The notes: a model not told the origin generated them from the sequence alone. Shown: positions 26,187-36,165, counted from the first letter of the stretch. The stretch: 64,000 nt of DNA from Bacillus luti (GCF_001884105.1 NZ_MACI01000078.1:62001-126000), one strand, 5' to 3'. Made by a program: numbers and translations.

Positions 26187-29100
26187 ATGAAAAATTGGCT
26201 TAAAAAAGTAGCTCAATTGAGTATACTGTTTGTACTATTTATAACATTGATATTTGATGGTGCAATAGCGTACGCTGCTAACGAGGTAAATAAAAAAACA
26301 AATCAGTTTCATAGTGCAGTTGAGAATAAAAACGAGCTTGTATTCAAAGATGTACCACCTTCTTACTGGGGGTATAAAGATATAAAGAGATTAAAAGAGA
26401 TGAAGATTGTATCTGGTAAGGGAGATGGGCTATTTGGTCCAGAAGATCGCTTAACGCGAGAACAATTTTTGTCGATGGTCGTGTTACAGCAAGGGTATAA
26501 GATTGTAAAAAATCAAGAGACATTTAAAGATGTGCCGAAAAGTAAGTGGTCAAACCAATACATTGAAACTGCAATAAAAGAAGAGATTATTGAGAAGAAA
26601 GAATACGGAGATAACTTTAAGCCAGAACAAGAAATTTCAAGGGAAGAAATGGCGATTGTGATCGCAAAGGTTTTAAAGTTAAAAGAAGTAGATGAAGAAA
26701 TAAAATTTGGAGATAAAAGTGAATTTACGAAAAATCCTAAATTGATAGCTGCATTAGTAAATGCAAAAATCATTTCAGGATATCCGGACGGAACGTTCAA
26801 ACCGAAACAAACATTAACGAGAGCCGAGTCGGCAGCAGTCATCGTTAAATTACTTGATTATGGATATGTATTTGATGATGTACCACCTTCCTACTGGGCG
26901 TATAAAGATATAAAGAGATTAAAAGAGATGAAGATTGTATCTGGTAAAGGAAATGGAATTTTTGGTCCAGAAGATCGCCTAACGCGAGAACAGTTTTTGT
27001 CGATGATTGTGTTACAACAAGGATATAAGATTGTAAAAGACCAAGAGACGTTTAAAGATGTACCGAAAAGTAAGTGGTCAAATCAGTACGTCGAAACAGC
27101 GATAAAAGAAGGAATTATTGAAAAGAAAGAATATGGAGATAACTTCAAACCAGAGCAAGAAATCCCGAGGGAAGAAATGGCGATCATTATCGCGAAAGTG
27201 TTGAAGTTAAAAGAAGTAGATGAGGAAATAAAATTTGAAGATAAAGGTGAATTTACGAAAAATCCTAAATTAATAGCTGCATTAATTCATGCGAAAATTA
27301 TTTCAGGGTATCCAGATGGGACGTTTAAACCGAAACAAACGTTAACGAGAGCAGAGTCGACAGCGGTCGTGAGTAAAGTGATTGATTACAAGAAAGATGA
27401 GCCAACTACTGGGGATGGTGATACCGGTGGCGGTACGGGTAATGGAGGAAACGGTGAAAAAGCAAGTATCGTATACAAAAAGAACGTATATGAAGTGAAA
27501 GAGCAATATAAGGATGATATAGTACAAACTCAAACAGATACTTTCACATTCAAAAAAGAAGCAGCAAAATTAAAAGAGTTGAAAAATGATAACATTTTAA
27601 TTTTGCCACCAATCCCAAATAATCCACTTGGGGTTGTTATTAAAATTATCTCTGTAACTGATGGAAGTGATGGGGAGAAGGTTGTAAAAGCAGTACAACC
27701 AGAGGCTAAAGAAGTAGTTGAGAGTGTGGATGTAAAAGGAAAGGTGAAGCTTACTCCTGAAAATACTAAAGCAGTGTTTTTGGCAGAAGGTGTTACGCTA
27801 GTAAATCAATTTTCACCTTTTCAAAAAAATATCGGCGAGTTTGAAAATAAAAACAAACTTAATGAAATTCCGATTGGCAAGGAAGCGCAAGGAGCATTAT
27901 TTTTCGCCCCCAATAAATGGCTTGATGAACCTAAACAGTCTACTAAGTTTGAGCCTGAGTTTAGAATGCAAGTAGATCTAAAATTAGGTAGTAAAGAGAG
28001 AGAAAAGGATAAAGTAGATTTGGCTACAATAAGTAATTCGAAAAAAGAAGAGAACAATTGGGATTTGGCTATTAAGGGTGAAATAGCAATTAAGGATTTT
28101 GAATATGAAGCTGAAAATGCGACTAGTTTATCGGATTTAAAAGTAATTTTGACAAATAAAGTCGAGAAAAATTTAAAAATTACTGCTGAGCACACTGAAT
28201 GTACAATAGATGACAAGGCATGTAAAGCAGAGTTAGATAAAAAAGCTAAAGAAATGTTGAAAAAACCATACTCAGAATGGAAAGAGCTAATTAAAGAAAG
28301 ATCTGCAAAAGTAGATCCGCTAGCAAAACCGATATTTACTTTTTATGTGAAACATCCGTTAAATCCAAGTTTAGGAGTAATGGTAGAAGGGTATTTGGTA
28401 ATAAAAGCAGATTTAACACTTGGAGTAGAGTTCGGCGTTAATGAAGCAGAGGTTAATACAATTGGATTGGATAAAGGGACAATAATAAAGGAACAAAGAA
28501 AGATTGGACCACATTTTCAGATGGCAGGAGAAGCCAAACTTGTAGGAGAGACAGGGATAAAGATAAAAGGCGGTTTGACAATTGCAAATTTAGTTTTAGT
28601 TGGAGTTTATGTAGAGGGAGGAGTTAAAGTTGAGGCAGAGGCTAGGAGTTCGGCGATAGTAGATGGATGGAGTGTATTTGAGGATACAAGAACTGCGTTT
28701 TGTGCAAAAGGGTCATTATCAATTTATGCAAAAGCTGGATTGGAAGCAAGTTTAATAATATACGATGGCCTTTCATTAAAAACAACGTTGCTAGCTAAAA
28801 ATGAGCCTTTTGGTAGCTTGAGCACTTGTGAAAATACAGAACTAGAGTCTAATAGGGCGCATCTATTGTTAGAGGAGGGAGAAATAGGGGATTTAGATGT
28901 TGTGAAAAAAGTATTTGATGAAAGTGAAATACAATTAATACCGAAAAGATTATCAAAAAATGAGACAATAAGAGTTAAAAGTGAAAACAATGATTTAGTA
29001 GGGGTGGAAAAAAAGGGGGAAAATCAATTTTCGGTTCATGCAAAATCAACGATAAAAGAAAATCAAAAAATAGACATTACTTTTGAACTTTTAGACGATC

Positions 29101-29885
29101 AAGAGGTGATAAAAGAGTTAAAAGTACCAGTATATATTGTAAAACCGAAAAAATTGAAAATAAGCCCTGAAAAGATATTTGTAATGAAAAAACAAAAAGA
29201 ACAGTTAGAGGTATTTTTAGAGATAGCAATACCTGAAGAACTTATTGAAGAAAGGCAAAAAGCAGGATTACCGGTAGAGAAGCAATATTATAAAAAAGTA
29301 ACACAACCGAATCTACTTACTTTCAAAAGTTCAAAAGATTTCGTTATCGTGAATGAACTCGGAGAAGTGACAGTAAAAGACGATGCGAAAATCGGAGATA
29401 CGACTGAAATTAATGTCGCTTATAAAGGATTGACAGGTAAGGTTAGTGCTCAAGTTTCGGGAAGTGAGGAAGATAAGCGAGCACTATCAGGTTTATCTTT
29501 ACAAAGTGCTCAGCAATTAATATTAGATGCAGAGCAGCACGCAAATAACATTTTACAAGCGGCAGTAAAATCGCCGGAAGAAGAAAAGTTTGAAGACTTA
29601 CAAAAACAGATGAAAAAGTTTTATGAGCCAAAATTTACAGGGAAGCAATTTGAAAAAGCTTATAAGTATAATAGACAGTGGATATTAAATCCGTATTATT
29701 TATACCCTGTAACGAATGTTTATAATACAGAGGCAATGAAAACATTCACAAGTGTAAGTGAAACACCTTCAACATTAAGTGTGAAAGTAAGTGTACCAGT
29801 TCAAGGTGAGCAAGGTGAATCATTTACGTATACGTATGATTTAGTGAAAAAAGATGGATCTTGGTATTTAGATGACATCAATTAA
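26187..29885 (+). CDS. SLH-domain surface protein with duplicated SLH block
   Basis: 1232 residues. Signal peptide KNWLKKVAQLSILFVLFITL...AYA (cleavage after about residue 30). Six SLH motifs follow (FKDVPPSYWGYKDIKRL, FKDVPKSKWSNQYIETA, FGDKSEFTKNPKLIAAL, then all three again), a Gly/Thr-rich linker (GDGDTGGGTGNGG) near 408-425, and about 800 residues without a recognised enzyme fold. SLH trimers bind pyruvylated secondary cell-wall polymer, so the protein sits on the cell wall. The SLH cassette is an exact tandem duplication with a 528-base period. ATG 26187 is 8 bases after AAAAGGGG. Function of the large outer part unknown. Confidence 0.88.
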   Translation: MKNWLKKVAQLSILFVLFITLIFDGAIAYAANEVNKKTNQFHSAVENKNELVFKDVPPSYWGYKDIKRLKEMKIVSGKGDGLFGPEDRLTREQFLSMVVLQQGYKIVKNQETFKDVPKSKWSNQYIETAIKEEIIEKKEYGDNFKPEQEISREEMAIVIAKVLKLKEVDEEIKFGDKSEFTKNPKLIAALVNAKIISGYPDGTFKPKQTLTRAESAAVIVKLLDYGYVFDDVPPSYWAYKDIKRLKEMKIVSGKGNGIFGPEDRLTREQFLSMIVLQQGYKIVKDQETFKDVPKSKWSNQYVETAIKEGIIEKKEYGDNFKPEQEIPREEMAIIIAKVLKLKEVDEEIKFEDKGEFTKNPKLIAALIHAKIISGYPDGTFKPKQTLTRAESTAVVSKVIDYKKDEPTTGDGDTGGGTGNGGNGEKASIVYKKNVYEVKEQYKDDIVQTQTDTFTFKKEAAKLKELKNDNILILPPIPNNPLGVVIKIISVTDGSDGEKVVKAVQPEAKEVVESVDVKGKVKLTPENTKAVFLAEGVTLVNQFSPFQKNIGEFENKNKLNEIPIGKEAQGALFFAPNKWLDEPKQSTKFEPEFRMQVDLKLGSKEREKDKVDLATISNSKKEENNWDLAIKGEIAIKDFEYEAENATSLSDLKVILTNKVEKNLKITAEHTECTIDDKACKAELDKKAKEMLKKPYSEWKELIKERSAKVDPLAKPIFTFYVKHPLNPSLGVMVEGYLVIKADLTLGVEFGVNEAEVNTIGLDKGTIIKEQRKIGPHFQMAGEAKLVGETGIKIKGGLTIANLVLVGVYVEGGVKVEAEARSSAIVDGWSVFEDTRTAFCAKGSLSIYAKAGLEASLIIYDGLSLKTTLLAKNEPFGSLSTCENTELESNRAHLLLEEGEIGDLDVVKKVFDESEIQLIPKRLSKNETIRVKSENNDLVGVEKKGENQFSVHAKSTIKENQKIDITFELLDDQEVIKELKVPVYIVKPKKLKISPEKIFVMKKQKEQLEVFLEIAIPEELIEERQKAGLPVEKQYYKKVTQPNLLTFKSSKDFVIVNELGEVTVKDDAKIGDTTEINVAYKGLTGKVSAQVSGSEEDKRALSGLSLQSAQQLILDAEQHANNILQAAVKSPEEEKFEDLQKQMKKFYEPKFTGKQFEKAYKYNRQWILNPYYLYPVTNVYNTEAMKTFTSVSETPSTLSVKVSVPVQGEQGESFTYTYDLVKKDGSWYLDDIN

Positions 29886-29895
29886 TTAAAAGATT

Positions 29896-29930
29896 AGCGC
29901 CTTTCGTTATGTAGCGAAAGGCGCTTGTTT
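29896..29930 (+). terminator. Terminator after surface-protein genes
   Basis: AGCGCCTTTCG / CGAAAGGCGCT hairpin with a TTATGTAG-type loop, followed by TGTTTTTG. Confidence 0.85.
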
Positions 29931-30017
29931 TTGTTTTTCGTATGTACGACTTTACTTAATGGAGTATACATGTACAATATTTATAGAATGAAATGAGTGA
30001 CGTAAGGAGTTGAACCA

Positions 30018-33000
30018 TTGAGTTTTCATATAAATAAATCGATTATTAAAGAAGTATGTGGCGAGACTTCATATAAAAGAGGCGAAGCTTATTATAAAGC
30101 AAATAAAGTAATCTTGAATCATTATGATGTAAATAAAGAAATTTGCGAGGCGACGGTAAAAGGGAGCGAAGATTTTCATGTTACAGTAGAAAAAGCTAAA
30201 AAAGGTGATGTTGTTGCGAGATGTAGTTGTCCTTCATTAGCTTCTTTTCAAACGTACTGTCAACATGTTGCAGCAGTACTGCTACAAATAAATGAACAGC
30301 AACAAATGGGTGGAAGGTCCCTTACTAGTAGTGAAAACATGAGCGAGAATGATCAATTAACGAGCGGGATGTTTCAATTGTTTGCAGACAAACCACTGAA
30401 GCCAAAAAGTAAACAACATCGTTTTGATACACGTGAAATCTTAGATGTTACGTTTATATGTTCACCAGTAGCGACGAAAAGCGGTGGGGCTCTTCTTGGA
30501 ATTCAGTTAAAACTTGCGAAAACATATTTTATAAATCATATTAGAGACTTTCTTTCTAAAGTGGAAAAAAGAGAGGCTTTTCATTGTTCCAATGAATTTA
30601 TATACACACCAGATGTACATAGTTTTAAACAAGAGACGGACGCAATTATTCAGCAGCTTATTAAAATTTATCATAATGAAAAAATGTATGAAGATGCGCT
30701 AGAAGTACATGCAAAACAAGATGAAAGTATGATATTCATACCGCCAGCTTCGTGGAATGACATGCTTTCTTTACTTTCTAAAGTCGAGTCTGTACAGTTG
30801 AAACAACATGAACAACTGTTTCACGGTTTACAAGTTTCTAAAGGGTTATTGCCGTTACATTTCGAGTTTGCGAAAGGGAATAATGGTGGATTTACACTTC
30901 ATATAGATGGATTAAACCGTGTACAAGTTATGGATATGTATAACAATGCACTTTATGACGGGAAACTATATCATTTACATATAGAAGAGTGTATGCGGCT
31001 TATTGAATTACAAAAGATGATGAATCGTTCAAATAGCAATCAGTTTTACATTCCTGAAAATAAGATGGAACATTTCGTAGCGAAAGTTGTGCCAGGGTTA
31101 ATGAAACTCGGAACAGTTCGAATTGATGAAGTAATATCAGATCGTGTTGAAACACCGTCACTAAAAGCGAAGTTGTATTTAGATCGAGTGAAAAATCGTT
31201 TGTTAGCCGGTCTCGAATTCCACTATGGAAACGTTGTGATTAATCCGCTAGAAGAGGACGGACAGCCGTCTGTTTTTAATCGTGATGAGAAGAAGGAAAA
31301 AGAGATTATAGACATGATGAGTGAAAGCGCCTTTGCGAAAACAGAAGGCGGTTACTTTATGCATAATGAAGAAGCTGAATATAACTTTTTATATCACGTC
31401 GTTCCAACATTAAAAGGTTTAGTAGATATTTATGCGACGACAGCAATCAAATTACGAATTCATAAAGGAGATACAGCTCCTCTTATTAGAGTAAGAAGAA
31501 AAGAAAGAATTGATTGGTTGTCATTTCGTTTTGATATAAAAGGAATACCGGAAGCTGAAATTAAAGGTGTATTAGCGGCTCTTGAAGAGAAACGTAAATA
31601 TTATCGATTAGCGAATGGTTCGTTATTATCACTGGAGAGTAAAGAGTTTAATGAAATTAATCAATTTGTAAAAGAATCGGGTATTCGGAAAGAGTTTTTA
31701 CATGGTGAAGAAGTAAATGTTCCACTTATTCGGAGTGTAAAATGGATGAACGGACTTCATGAAGGAAACGTTTTAAGTTTAGACGAGTCTGTTCAAGAGT
31801 TAGTGGAAAACATTCAAAATCCGAAAAAATTAAAGTTTGCTGTGCCAAATACTTTACACGCTGTTCTGAGAGAGTATCAAGTGTATGGATTCGAGTGGAT
31901 GAAAACACTCGCTCATTACCGTTTTGGCGGTATTTTAGCAGATGATATGGGGCTTGGGAAAACGCTGCAAAGTATCGCTTTTATAGATTCCGTCTTGCCT
32001 GAAATTCGAGAGAAGAAGCTGCCCATATTAGTCGTTTCACCGTCATCACTTGTTTATAACTGGCTTAGTGAATTGAAAAAATTCGCTCCGCATATTCGAG
32101 CGGTTATTGCCGATGGAAGTCAAGAAGAGCGCCGAAAAATATTGAAAGATATAGTGGAATTTGATGTCGTAATTACGTCATATCCATTGCTGAGAAGGGA
32201 CATAAGATTGTATGCAAGGCCGTTTCACACGCTATTTCTTGATGAAGCACAAGCGTTTAAAAACCCTACAACACAAACTGCAAGAGCAGTGAAAACGATT
32301 CAAGCTGAATATCGTTTCGGATTAACGGGGACACCTGTAGAAAATTCATTAGAGGAGCTATGGTCTATCTTTCATGTCGTATTCCCGGAATTATTGCCAG
32401 GAAGAAAAGAGTTCGGTGATTTAAGGCGTGAAGATATAGCGAAGCGAGTGAAACCATTCGTATTAAGGCGACTTAAAGGGGACGTACTACAGGAGCTTCC
32501 TGATAAAATAGAGCATATACAGTCATCGGAGTTATTACCCGATCAAAAAAGTCTCTATGCTGCTTATTTAGCGAAGTTAAGAGAAGAAACGTTAAAACAT
32601 TTAGACAAGGATACGTTACGTAAAAATAAAATTAGAATTTTAGCTGGCTTAACGAGATTAAGGCAAATTTGTTGTCATCCTGCTTTATTTGTTGATGATT
32701 ACAAAGGTAGTTCAGCTAAATTTGAACAGCTATTAGAAATATTAGAGGAATGTAGAAGCACAGGGAAGAGAATTTTAATCTTTTCTCAATTTACAAAAAT
32801 GCTCTCCATTATTGGTCGTGAGTTGAATCGTCAAGCAATTCCCTACTTTTATTTAGACGGGAGTACACCTGCGCAGGAGCGTGTAGAGCTATGTGATCGT
32901 TTTAACGAAGGAGAAGGTGATTTATTTCTCATTTCATTAAAAGCTGGTGGTACTGGTCTCAATTTAACAGGGGCAGATACGGTCATATTATACGATTTAT

Positions 33001-33224
33001 GGTGGAATCCAGCAGTTGAGCAACAAGCAGCTGATAGAGCATATCGGATGGGACAAAAAAATACAGTGCAAGTGATTAAGTTAGTCGCTCACGGAACAAT
33101 TGAAGAAAAGATGCATGAATTGCAAGAGAGTAAGAAAAATTTAATAGCCGAAGTGATTGAGCCGGGTGAAGAGAAATTATCATCAATCACGGAGGAAGAA
33201 ATACGAGATATTTTAATGATTTAA
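30018..33224 (+). CDS. SWI2/SNF2-family helicase with SWIM zinc finger
   Basis: 1068 residues. SWIM domain at about 55-95 (RCSCPSL...YCQHVAAVL, the CxC...CxH pattern), a long middle domain, then the SNF2 motor: motif I DDMGLGKTLQS, motif II DEAQ (FLDEAQAFKN), motif III LTGTPVENSLEELWS, and helicase C motifs FSQFTKM, LISLKAGGTGLNLTGADTVI and DRAYRMGQ. The ATPase should move along double-stranded DNA and remodel bound proteins, but the bacterial role is poorly known. TTG start 8 bases after AAGGAG. Single-gene unit. Confidence 0.93.
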   Translation: MSFHINKSIIKEVCGETSYKRGEAYYKANKVILNHYDVNKEICEATVKGSEDFHVTVEKAKKGDVVARCSCPSLASFQTYCQHVAAVLLQINEQQQMGGRSLTSSENMSENDQLTSGMFQLFADKPLKPKSKQHRFDTREILDVTFICSPVATKSGGALLGIQLKLAKTYFINHIRDFLSKVEKREAFHCSNEFIYTPDVHSFKQETDAIIQQLIKIYHNEKMYEDALEVHAKQDESMIFIPPASWNDMLSLLSKVESVQLKQHEQLFHGLQVSKGLLPLHFEFAKGNNGGFTLHIDGLNRVQVMDMYNNALYDGKLYHLHIEECMRLIELQKMMNRSNSNQFYIPENKMEHFVAKVVPGLMKLGTVRIDEVISDRVETPSLKAKLYLDRVKNRLLAGLEFHYGNVVINPLEEDGQPSVFNRDEKKEKEIIDMMSESAFAKTEGGYFMHNEEAEYNFLYHVVPTLKGLVDIYATTAIKLRIHKGDTAPLIRVRRKERIDWLSFRFDIKGIPEAEIKGVLAALEEKRKYYRLANGSLLSLESKEFNEINQFVKESGIRKEFLHGEEVNVPLIRSVKWMNGLHEGNVLSLDESVQELVENIQNPKKLKFAVPNTLHAVLREYQVYGFEWMKTLAHYRFGGILADDMGLGKTLQSIAFIDSVLPEIREKKLPILVVSPSSLVYNWLSELKKFAPHIRAVIADGSQEERRKILKDIVEFDVVITSYPLLRRDIRLYARPFHTLFLDEAQAFKNPTTQTARAVKTIQAEYRFGLTGTPVENSLEELWSIFHVVFPELLPGRKEFGDLRREDIAKRVKPFVLRRLKGDVLQELPDKIEHIQSSELLPDQKSLYAAYLAKLREETLKHLDKDTLRKNKIRILAGLTRLRQICCHPALFVDDYKGSSAKFEQLLEILEECRSTGKRILIFSQFTKMLSIIGRELNRQAIPYFYLDGSTPAQERVELCDRFNEGEGDLFLISLKAGGTGLNLTGADTVILYDLWWNPAVEQQAADRAYRMGQKNTVQVIKLVAHGTIEEKMHELQESKKNLIAEVIEPGEEKLSSITEEEIRDILMI

Positions 33225-33228
33225 TATA

Positions 33229-33268
33229 AAAAGCTATGCTTTCACATGTATGAGAGCATAGCTTTTTT
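33229..33268 (+). terminator. Terminator after SNF2 helicase gene
   Basis: AAAAAGCTATGCT / AGCATAGCTTTTTT stem with extra inner pairs around ACATGTAT. Confidence 0.9.
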
Positions 33269-33319
33269 AGTGTAATAATTATAATTTGTTTTGAACAAAG
33301 TAAAGAGATAATACAGAAT

Positions 33320-33454
33320 TTATTTTTTAGTGCCTTTACTTTTATATGGCTTGGCAGCTGCCTTTTTCTTTGCACTTGATTGCCAACGATTCCATCCTTT
33401 ACTTCCTGTACCTTGTCCTACACCTTTTTTCGGTTTTGCTTTCGTTTTACTCAT
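33320..33454 (-). CDS. Small basic protein, DUF3934-like
   Basis: 44 residues starting MSKTKAKPKKGVGQGTGSKG and containing WNRWQSSAKKKAAAKPYK. About a third of the residues are Lys or Arg, with two Trp. The composition and the GWNRWQSSAKKK core match a small Bacillus family I recall as DUF3934. CGGAGTGATC precedes the ATG. Basic, disordered and short, so binding to nucleic acid is a reasonable guess and nothing more. Confidence 0.7.
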   Translation of the reverse strand: MSKTKAKPKKGVGQGTGSKGWNRWQSSAKKKAAAKPYKSKGTKK

Positions 33455-33612
33455 ATGATCACTCCGTTATATAAAAATCTTATTTGATAATAGTCAATGA
33501 TTTAGAAAATACTCTTTATAAATGACTATATTTACTTTAAGTAAAAATAAACTGCTTGAATGCTATAGTATATCATGAATTTGCAAGTAAACTGAAAGGA
33601 ATTACAAAGAAA

Positions 33613-33729
33613 ATGAAAATAATACGAAATACTGCGGATTCTATATTTCGAACGATTACATTACTTGTTGTGTATATGTTAGTTTCGGTTAGTGAAACGT
33701 TTTTTGGATTGACAAGACAAAAGAAGTGA
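33613..33729 (+). CDS. Small hypothetical peptide with one hydrophobic segment
   Basis: 38-codon frame starting MKIIRNTADSIFRTITLLVV, with a single hydrophobic stretch (about residues 12-28) and a basic tail ending TRQKK. AAAGGA lies 12 bases upstream, slightly far. It sits alone between the SNF2 region and the asnA T-box. Could be a real small membrane protein or chance; conservation in relatives would decide. Confidence 0.45.
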   Translation: MKIIRNTADSIFRTITLLVVYMLVSVSETFFGLTRQKK

Positions 33730-33797
33730 AGATGTTATATTGAAAACAATCAATAAAGCCGTAAAATAAAGAATTGAAAAATATTTTTAAATTTTTG

Positions 33798-33825
33798 TTG
33801 ACTTTCTTTATTTTTTGTATAGAAT
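33798..33825 (+). promoter_or_regulatory. Promoter of asnA T-box leader
   Basis: TTGACT, 16 bases, TAGAAT; transcript start expected near 33832, directly before the T-box leader. Confidence 0.6.
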
Positions 33826-33831
33826 AATCAT

Positions 33832-34142
33832 TAATAAAATGTTTCAGAGATGTGACAACAAAACGACTATGAAAGGACGAGTAGTAGTAGGACGTAGTCT
33901 AAGCGAGTCAGGGGTGGTGTGAGCCTGATACGAAGCCTATTATGAAGAACCTCCTGGAGTTGCTAACCGAAATCCTTTATAGGAAAGTAGACTTAGCCGG
34001 GAACTTCGCCGTTACAAGAAGAACAGTATCGAGATATTCCATCTCCGTACTGTATAAGTGAGCAACCTCTGTTGCTAATTTGGGTGGTACCGCGGAACCA
34101 AAGCCTTTCGTCCCAGTTTTTTGGGGAAGAAGGGCTTTTTTT
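33832..34142 (+). promoter_or_regulatory. T-box leader of asnA, asparagine specifier
   Basis: About 300-base T-box riboswitch. Stem I elements GGTGTGAGCC and GAAG-AAC-CTCCTGGAG are visible, giving AAC (Asn, 33948-33950) as specifier. The T-box sequence TGGGTGGTACCGCG lies at 34080-34094, and the terminator (AAGCCTTTCGTCCC with GGGGAAGAAGGGCTT, then T run) at 34099-34142. Uncharged tRNA-Asn should stabilise the antiterminator and turn on asnA. Confidence 0.93.
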
Positions 34143-34188
34143 GTTGGCTTCTTTTCACAACATCCAAACATTTTAGGAGGAAACCACC

Positions 34189-35172
34189 ATGTATCAATCA
34201 TTAATGACAGTAAGAGAGACTCAAATTGCAATTAAGGAAGTTAAAACATTTTTCGAGGATCAATTAGCAAAACGCCTTGAATTATTCCGCGTATCTGCAC
34301 CATTATTCGTAACGAAAAAATCAGGATTAAACGATCACTTAAACGGTGTAGAACGTCCAATTGAATTTGATATGCTACATTCAGGAGAAGAATTAGAAAT
34401 TGTTCATTCACTAGCGAAGTGGAAAAGATTTGCATTACATGAATACGGATATGAAGCTGGTGAAGGTTTATATACGAACATGAACGCGATTCGTCGTGAT
34501 GAAGAACTTGATGCAACACATTCCATTTACGTTGACCAATGGGATTGGGAAAAAATTGTTCAAAAAGAATGGCGTACTGTCGATTACTTACAAAAAACAG
34601 TACAAACAATTTATGGAATATTCAAAGATTTAGAAGATCACTTGTTTGAAAAGTATCCGTTCCTAGGAAAGTATTTACCAGAAGAAATCGTTTTCGTTAC
34701 TTCTCAGGAGCTGGAAGATAAATATCCAGAATTAACACCGAAAGATCGTGAACATGCGATTGCGAAAGAACACGGTGCAGTCTTTATTATCGGAATTGGT
34801 GATGCACTTCGTTCAGGAGAAAAACATGACGGACGTGCAGCTGATTATGATGATTGGAAATTAAACGGTGACATTTTATTCTGGCACCCAGTGCTACAAG
34901 CTTCATTCGAATTATCATCAATGGGAATTCGTGTTGATAGTAAATCACTTGATGAGCAGTTAACGAAAACAGGTGATGACTTCAAACGTGAATATGATTT
35001 CCATAAAGGTATTTTAGAAGACGTACTACCATTAACAATTGGTGGTGGTATCGGACAATCAAGAATGTGCATGTACTTCTTACGAAAAGCACATATTGGT
35101 GAAGTTCAATCTTCTGTATGGCCTGATGATTTACGTGAAGCTTGCAAGAAAGAAAACATTCATCTATTTTAA
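34189..35172 (+). CDS. asnA: Aspartate-ammonia ligase (asparagine synthetase A)
   Basis: 327 residues, the normal AsnA length. Makes asparagine from aspartate, ammonia and ATP; class II aminoacyl-tRNA-synthetase fold. Recognisable blocks: [39 protein letters not shown] and the C-terminal [23 protein letters not shown] (core GGGIGQSR, motif 3 arginine). ATG follows TAGGAGG at good distance. Controlled by the Asn T-box just upstream, which fits its product. Confidence 0.97.
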   Translation: MYQSLMTVRETQIAIKEVKTFFEDQLAKRLELFRVSAPLFVTKKSGLNDHLNGVERPIEFDMLHSGEELEIVHSLAKWKRFALHEYGYEAGEGLYTNMNAIRRDEELDATHSIYVDQWDWEKIVQKEWRTVDYLQKTVQTIYGIFKDLEDHLFEKYPFLGKYLPEEIVFVTSQELEDKYPELTPKDREHAIAKEHGAVFIIGIGDALRSGEKHDGRAADYDDWKLNGDILFWHPVLQASFELSSMGIRVDSKSLDEQLTKTGDDFKREYDFHKGILEDVLPLTIGGGIGQSRMCMYFLRKAHIGEVQSSVWPDDLREACKKENIHLF

Positions 35173-35185
35173 TAGAATTATGAAG

Positions 35186-35220
35186 GAGAGTGGCTCAGGA
35201 ATAGAGTTACTCTCTTTTTT
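35186..35220 (+). terminator. Terminator after asnA
   Basis: GAGAGT / ACTCTC stem with a long loop and a T6 run. Confidence 0.65.
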
Positions 35221-35581
35221 ACTTTGTAAAAGTGAGTTTTACTAATAACTGAATTCATTATTATGAGGGAATTCAAGGGCGGATTAGAAGGAAAAGATTG
35301 CAAGGATATATGTGATAAGAAGTGAGAAGAGTCCGCTATATTTCCTAGGAAAGGGTAAAGTGAATAATTAAATTGTTTTATAATGATTTTTGGATGTTAG
35401 TGATATGTTAAAAAAATGTTTGGATAGAGTATTGAAATCTATATGTAAAATGAAAATACATTTTTAAAAGCTCAAACAAGCATAACCACGTTCTAAAGTT
35501 AGGACGTGGTTAAAAATATAGTGGTTTCATTTATAATGAATTTCTGTTTGGCATAGCCAACAACTTTTTAAAAAATATCAC
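35221..35581. other. Gene-free stretch with an unassigned hairpin
   Basis: No supported gene. A strong inverted repeat at 35484-35512 (AACCACGT-CT ... AG-ACGTGGTT) lacks a T run on either strand. GCGGA at 35279 and TCCGC at 35332 could also pair over 50 bases, and TTGGC-ATA-GCCAA lies near 35549. The pattern could be the end of a lost IS200/IS605-type element or an unrecognised RNA; no transposase remnant was read. Confidence 0.3.
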
Positions 35582-36037
35582 TTACTTGTTACCAAGTTCT
35601 TCCGCTAAACCGATTAAAATTCCTTCAGTTCCGCGAATGTAGCAGAGACGGTATGAGTTCTCGTATTGAACTACTTCGCCAACGAGCTGAGCACCATGCT
35701 TAGTAGTAAGCCTAGATACCATTTCGTCAATGTCTTCAACGGTGAACATGACGCGCAAATATCCGAGGGCGTTTACAGGAGCTGTTCGATGATCTGCTAT
35801 AGCGGGCGGAGTAAGAAATCGCGAAAGTTCAATTCGGCTATGTCCATCTGGTGTAACCATCATAGCAATTTCTACGCACTGAGAACCGAGTCCAGTTACG
35901 CGACCAGCCCATTCACCTTCGACAGTAGCGCGCCCTTCGAGTTTCAAACCAATCTCCTCGAAGAAAGAGATTGCGTTATCGAGGGATTCTACAACGATGC
36001 TGACATTGTCCATTCTGAGTAATTTGTTTTTCGTCAT
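35582..36037 (-). CDS. VOC superfamily (glyoxalase/bleomycin-resistance-like) protein
   Basis: 151 residues with two beta-alpha-beta-beta-beta units: RMDNVSIVVESLDNAISFFEEIGL at the start and LRVMFTVEDIDEMVSRLTTKHGAQLVGEVV in the second half. This is a small metal-dependent VOC fold, members of which act as lyases, dioxygenases or antibiotic-binding proteins; the substrate is unknown. GGAGATAAAG precedes the ATG. The sequence is clearly richer in G+C than its neighbours, suggesting later acquisition. Confidence 0.85.
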   Translation of the reverse strand: MTKNKLLRMDNVSIVVESLDNAISFFEEIGLKLEGRATVEGEWAGRVTGLGSQCVEIAMMVTPDGHSRIELSRFLTPPAIADHRTAPVNALGYLRVMFTVEDIDEMVSRLTTKHGAQLVGEVVQYENSYRLCYIRGTEGILIGLAEELGNK

Positions 36038-36122
36038 TGTCTTTATCTCCTTATATGTAAAAATGTATTATCTAATCATCTTCTTAATTATACTATTAAA
36101 AAGTTACAAATTCCTTTTAAAC

Positions 36123-36165
36123 AAAAGACCTTGTCACAGTGTAGAAAAATGTGACAAGGTCTTTT
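36123..36165. terminator. Bidirectional terminator-like hairpin upstream of VOC gene
   Basis: AAAAGACCTTGTCACA and its exact complement (16-bp stem) around a GTGTAGAAAAA loop; T-rich on both sides. On the reverse strand it follows the lysC region and precedes the VOC gene. Confidence 0.75.

Noticed and set aside
26340-27396. Assembly artefact as explanation of the SLH duplication
   Set aside because: The copies differ at many positions (for example GGG/GCG, GATGGGC/AATGGAA), so they are two real units.
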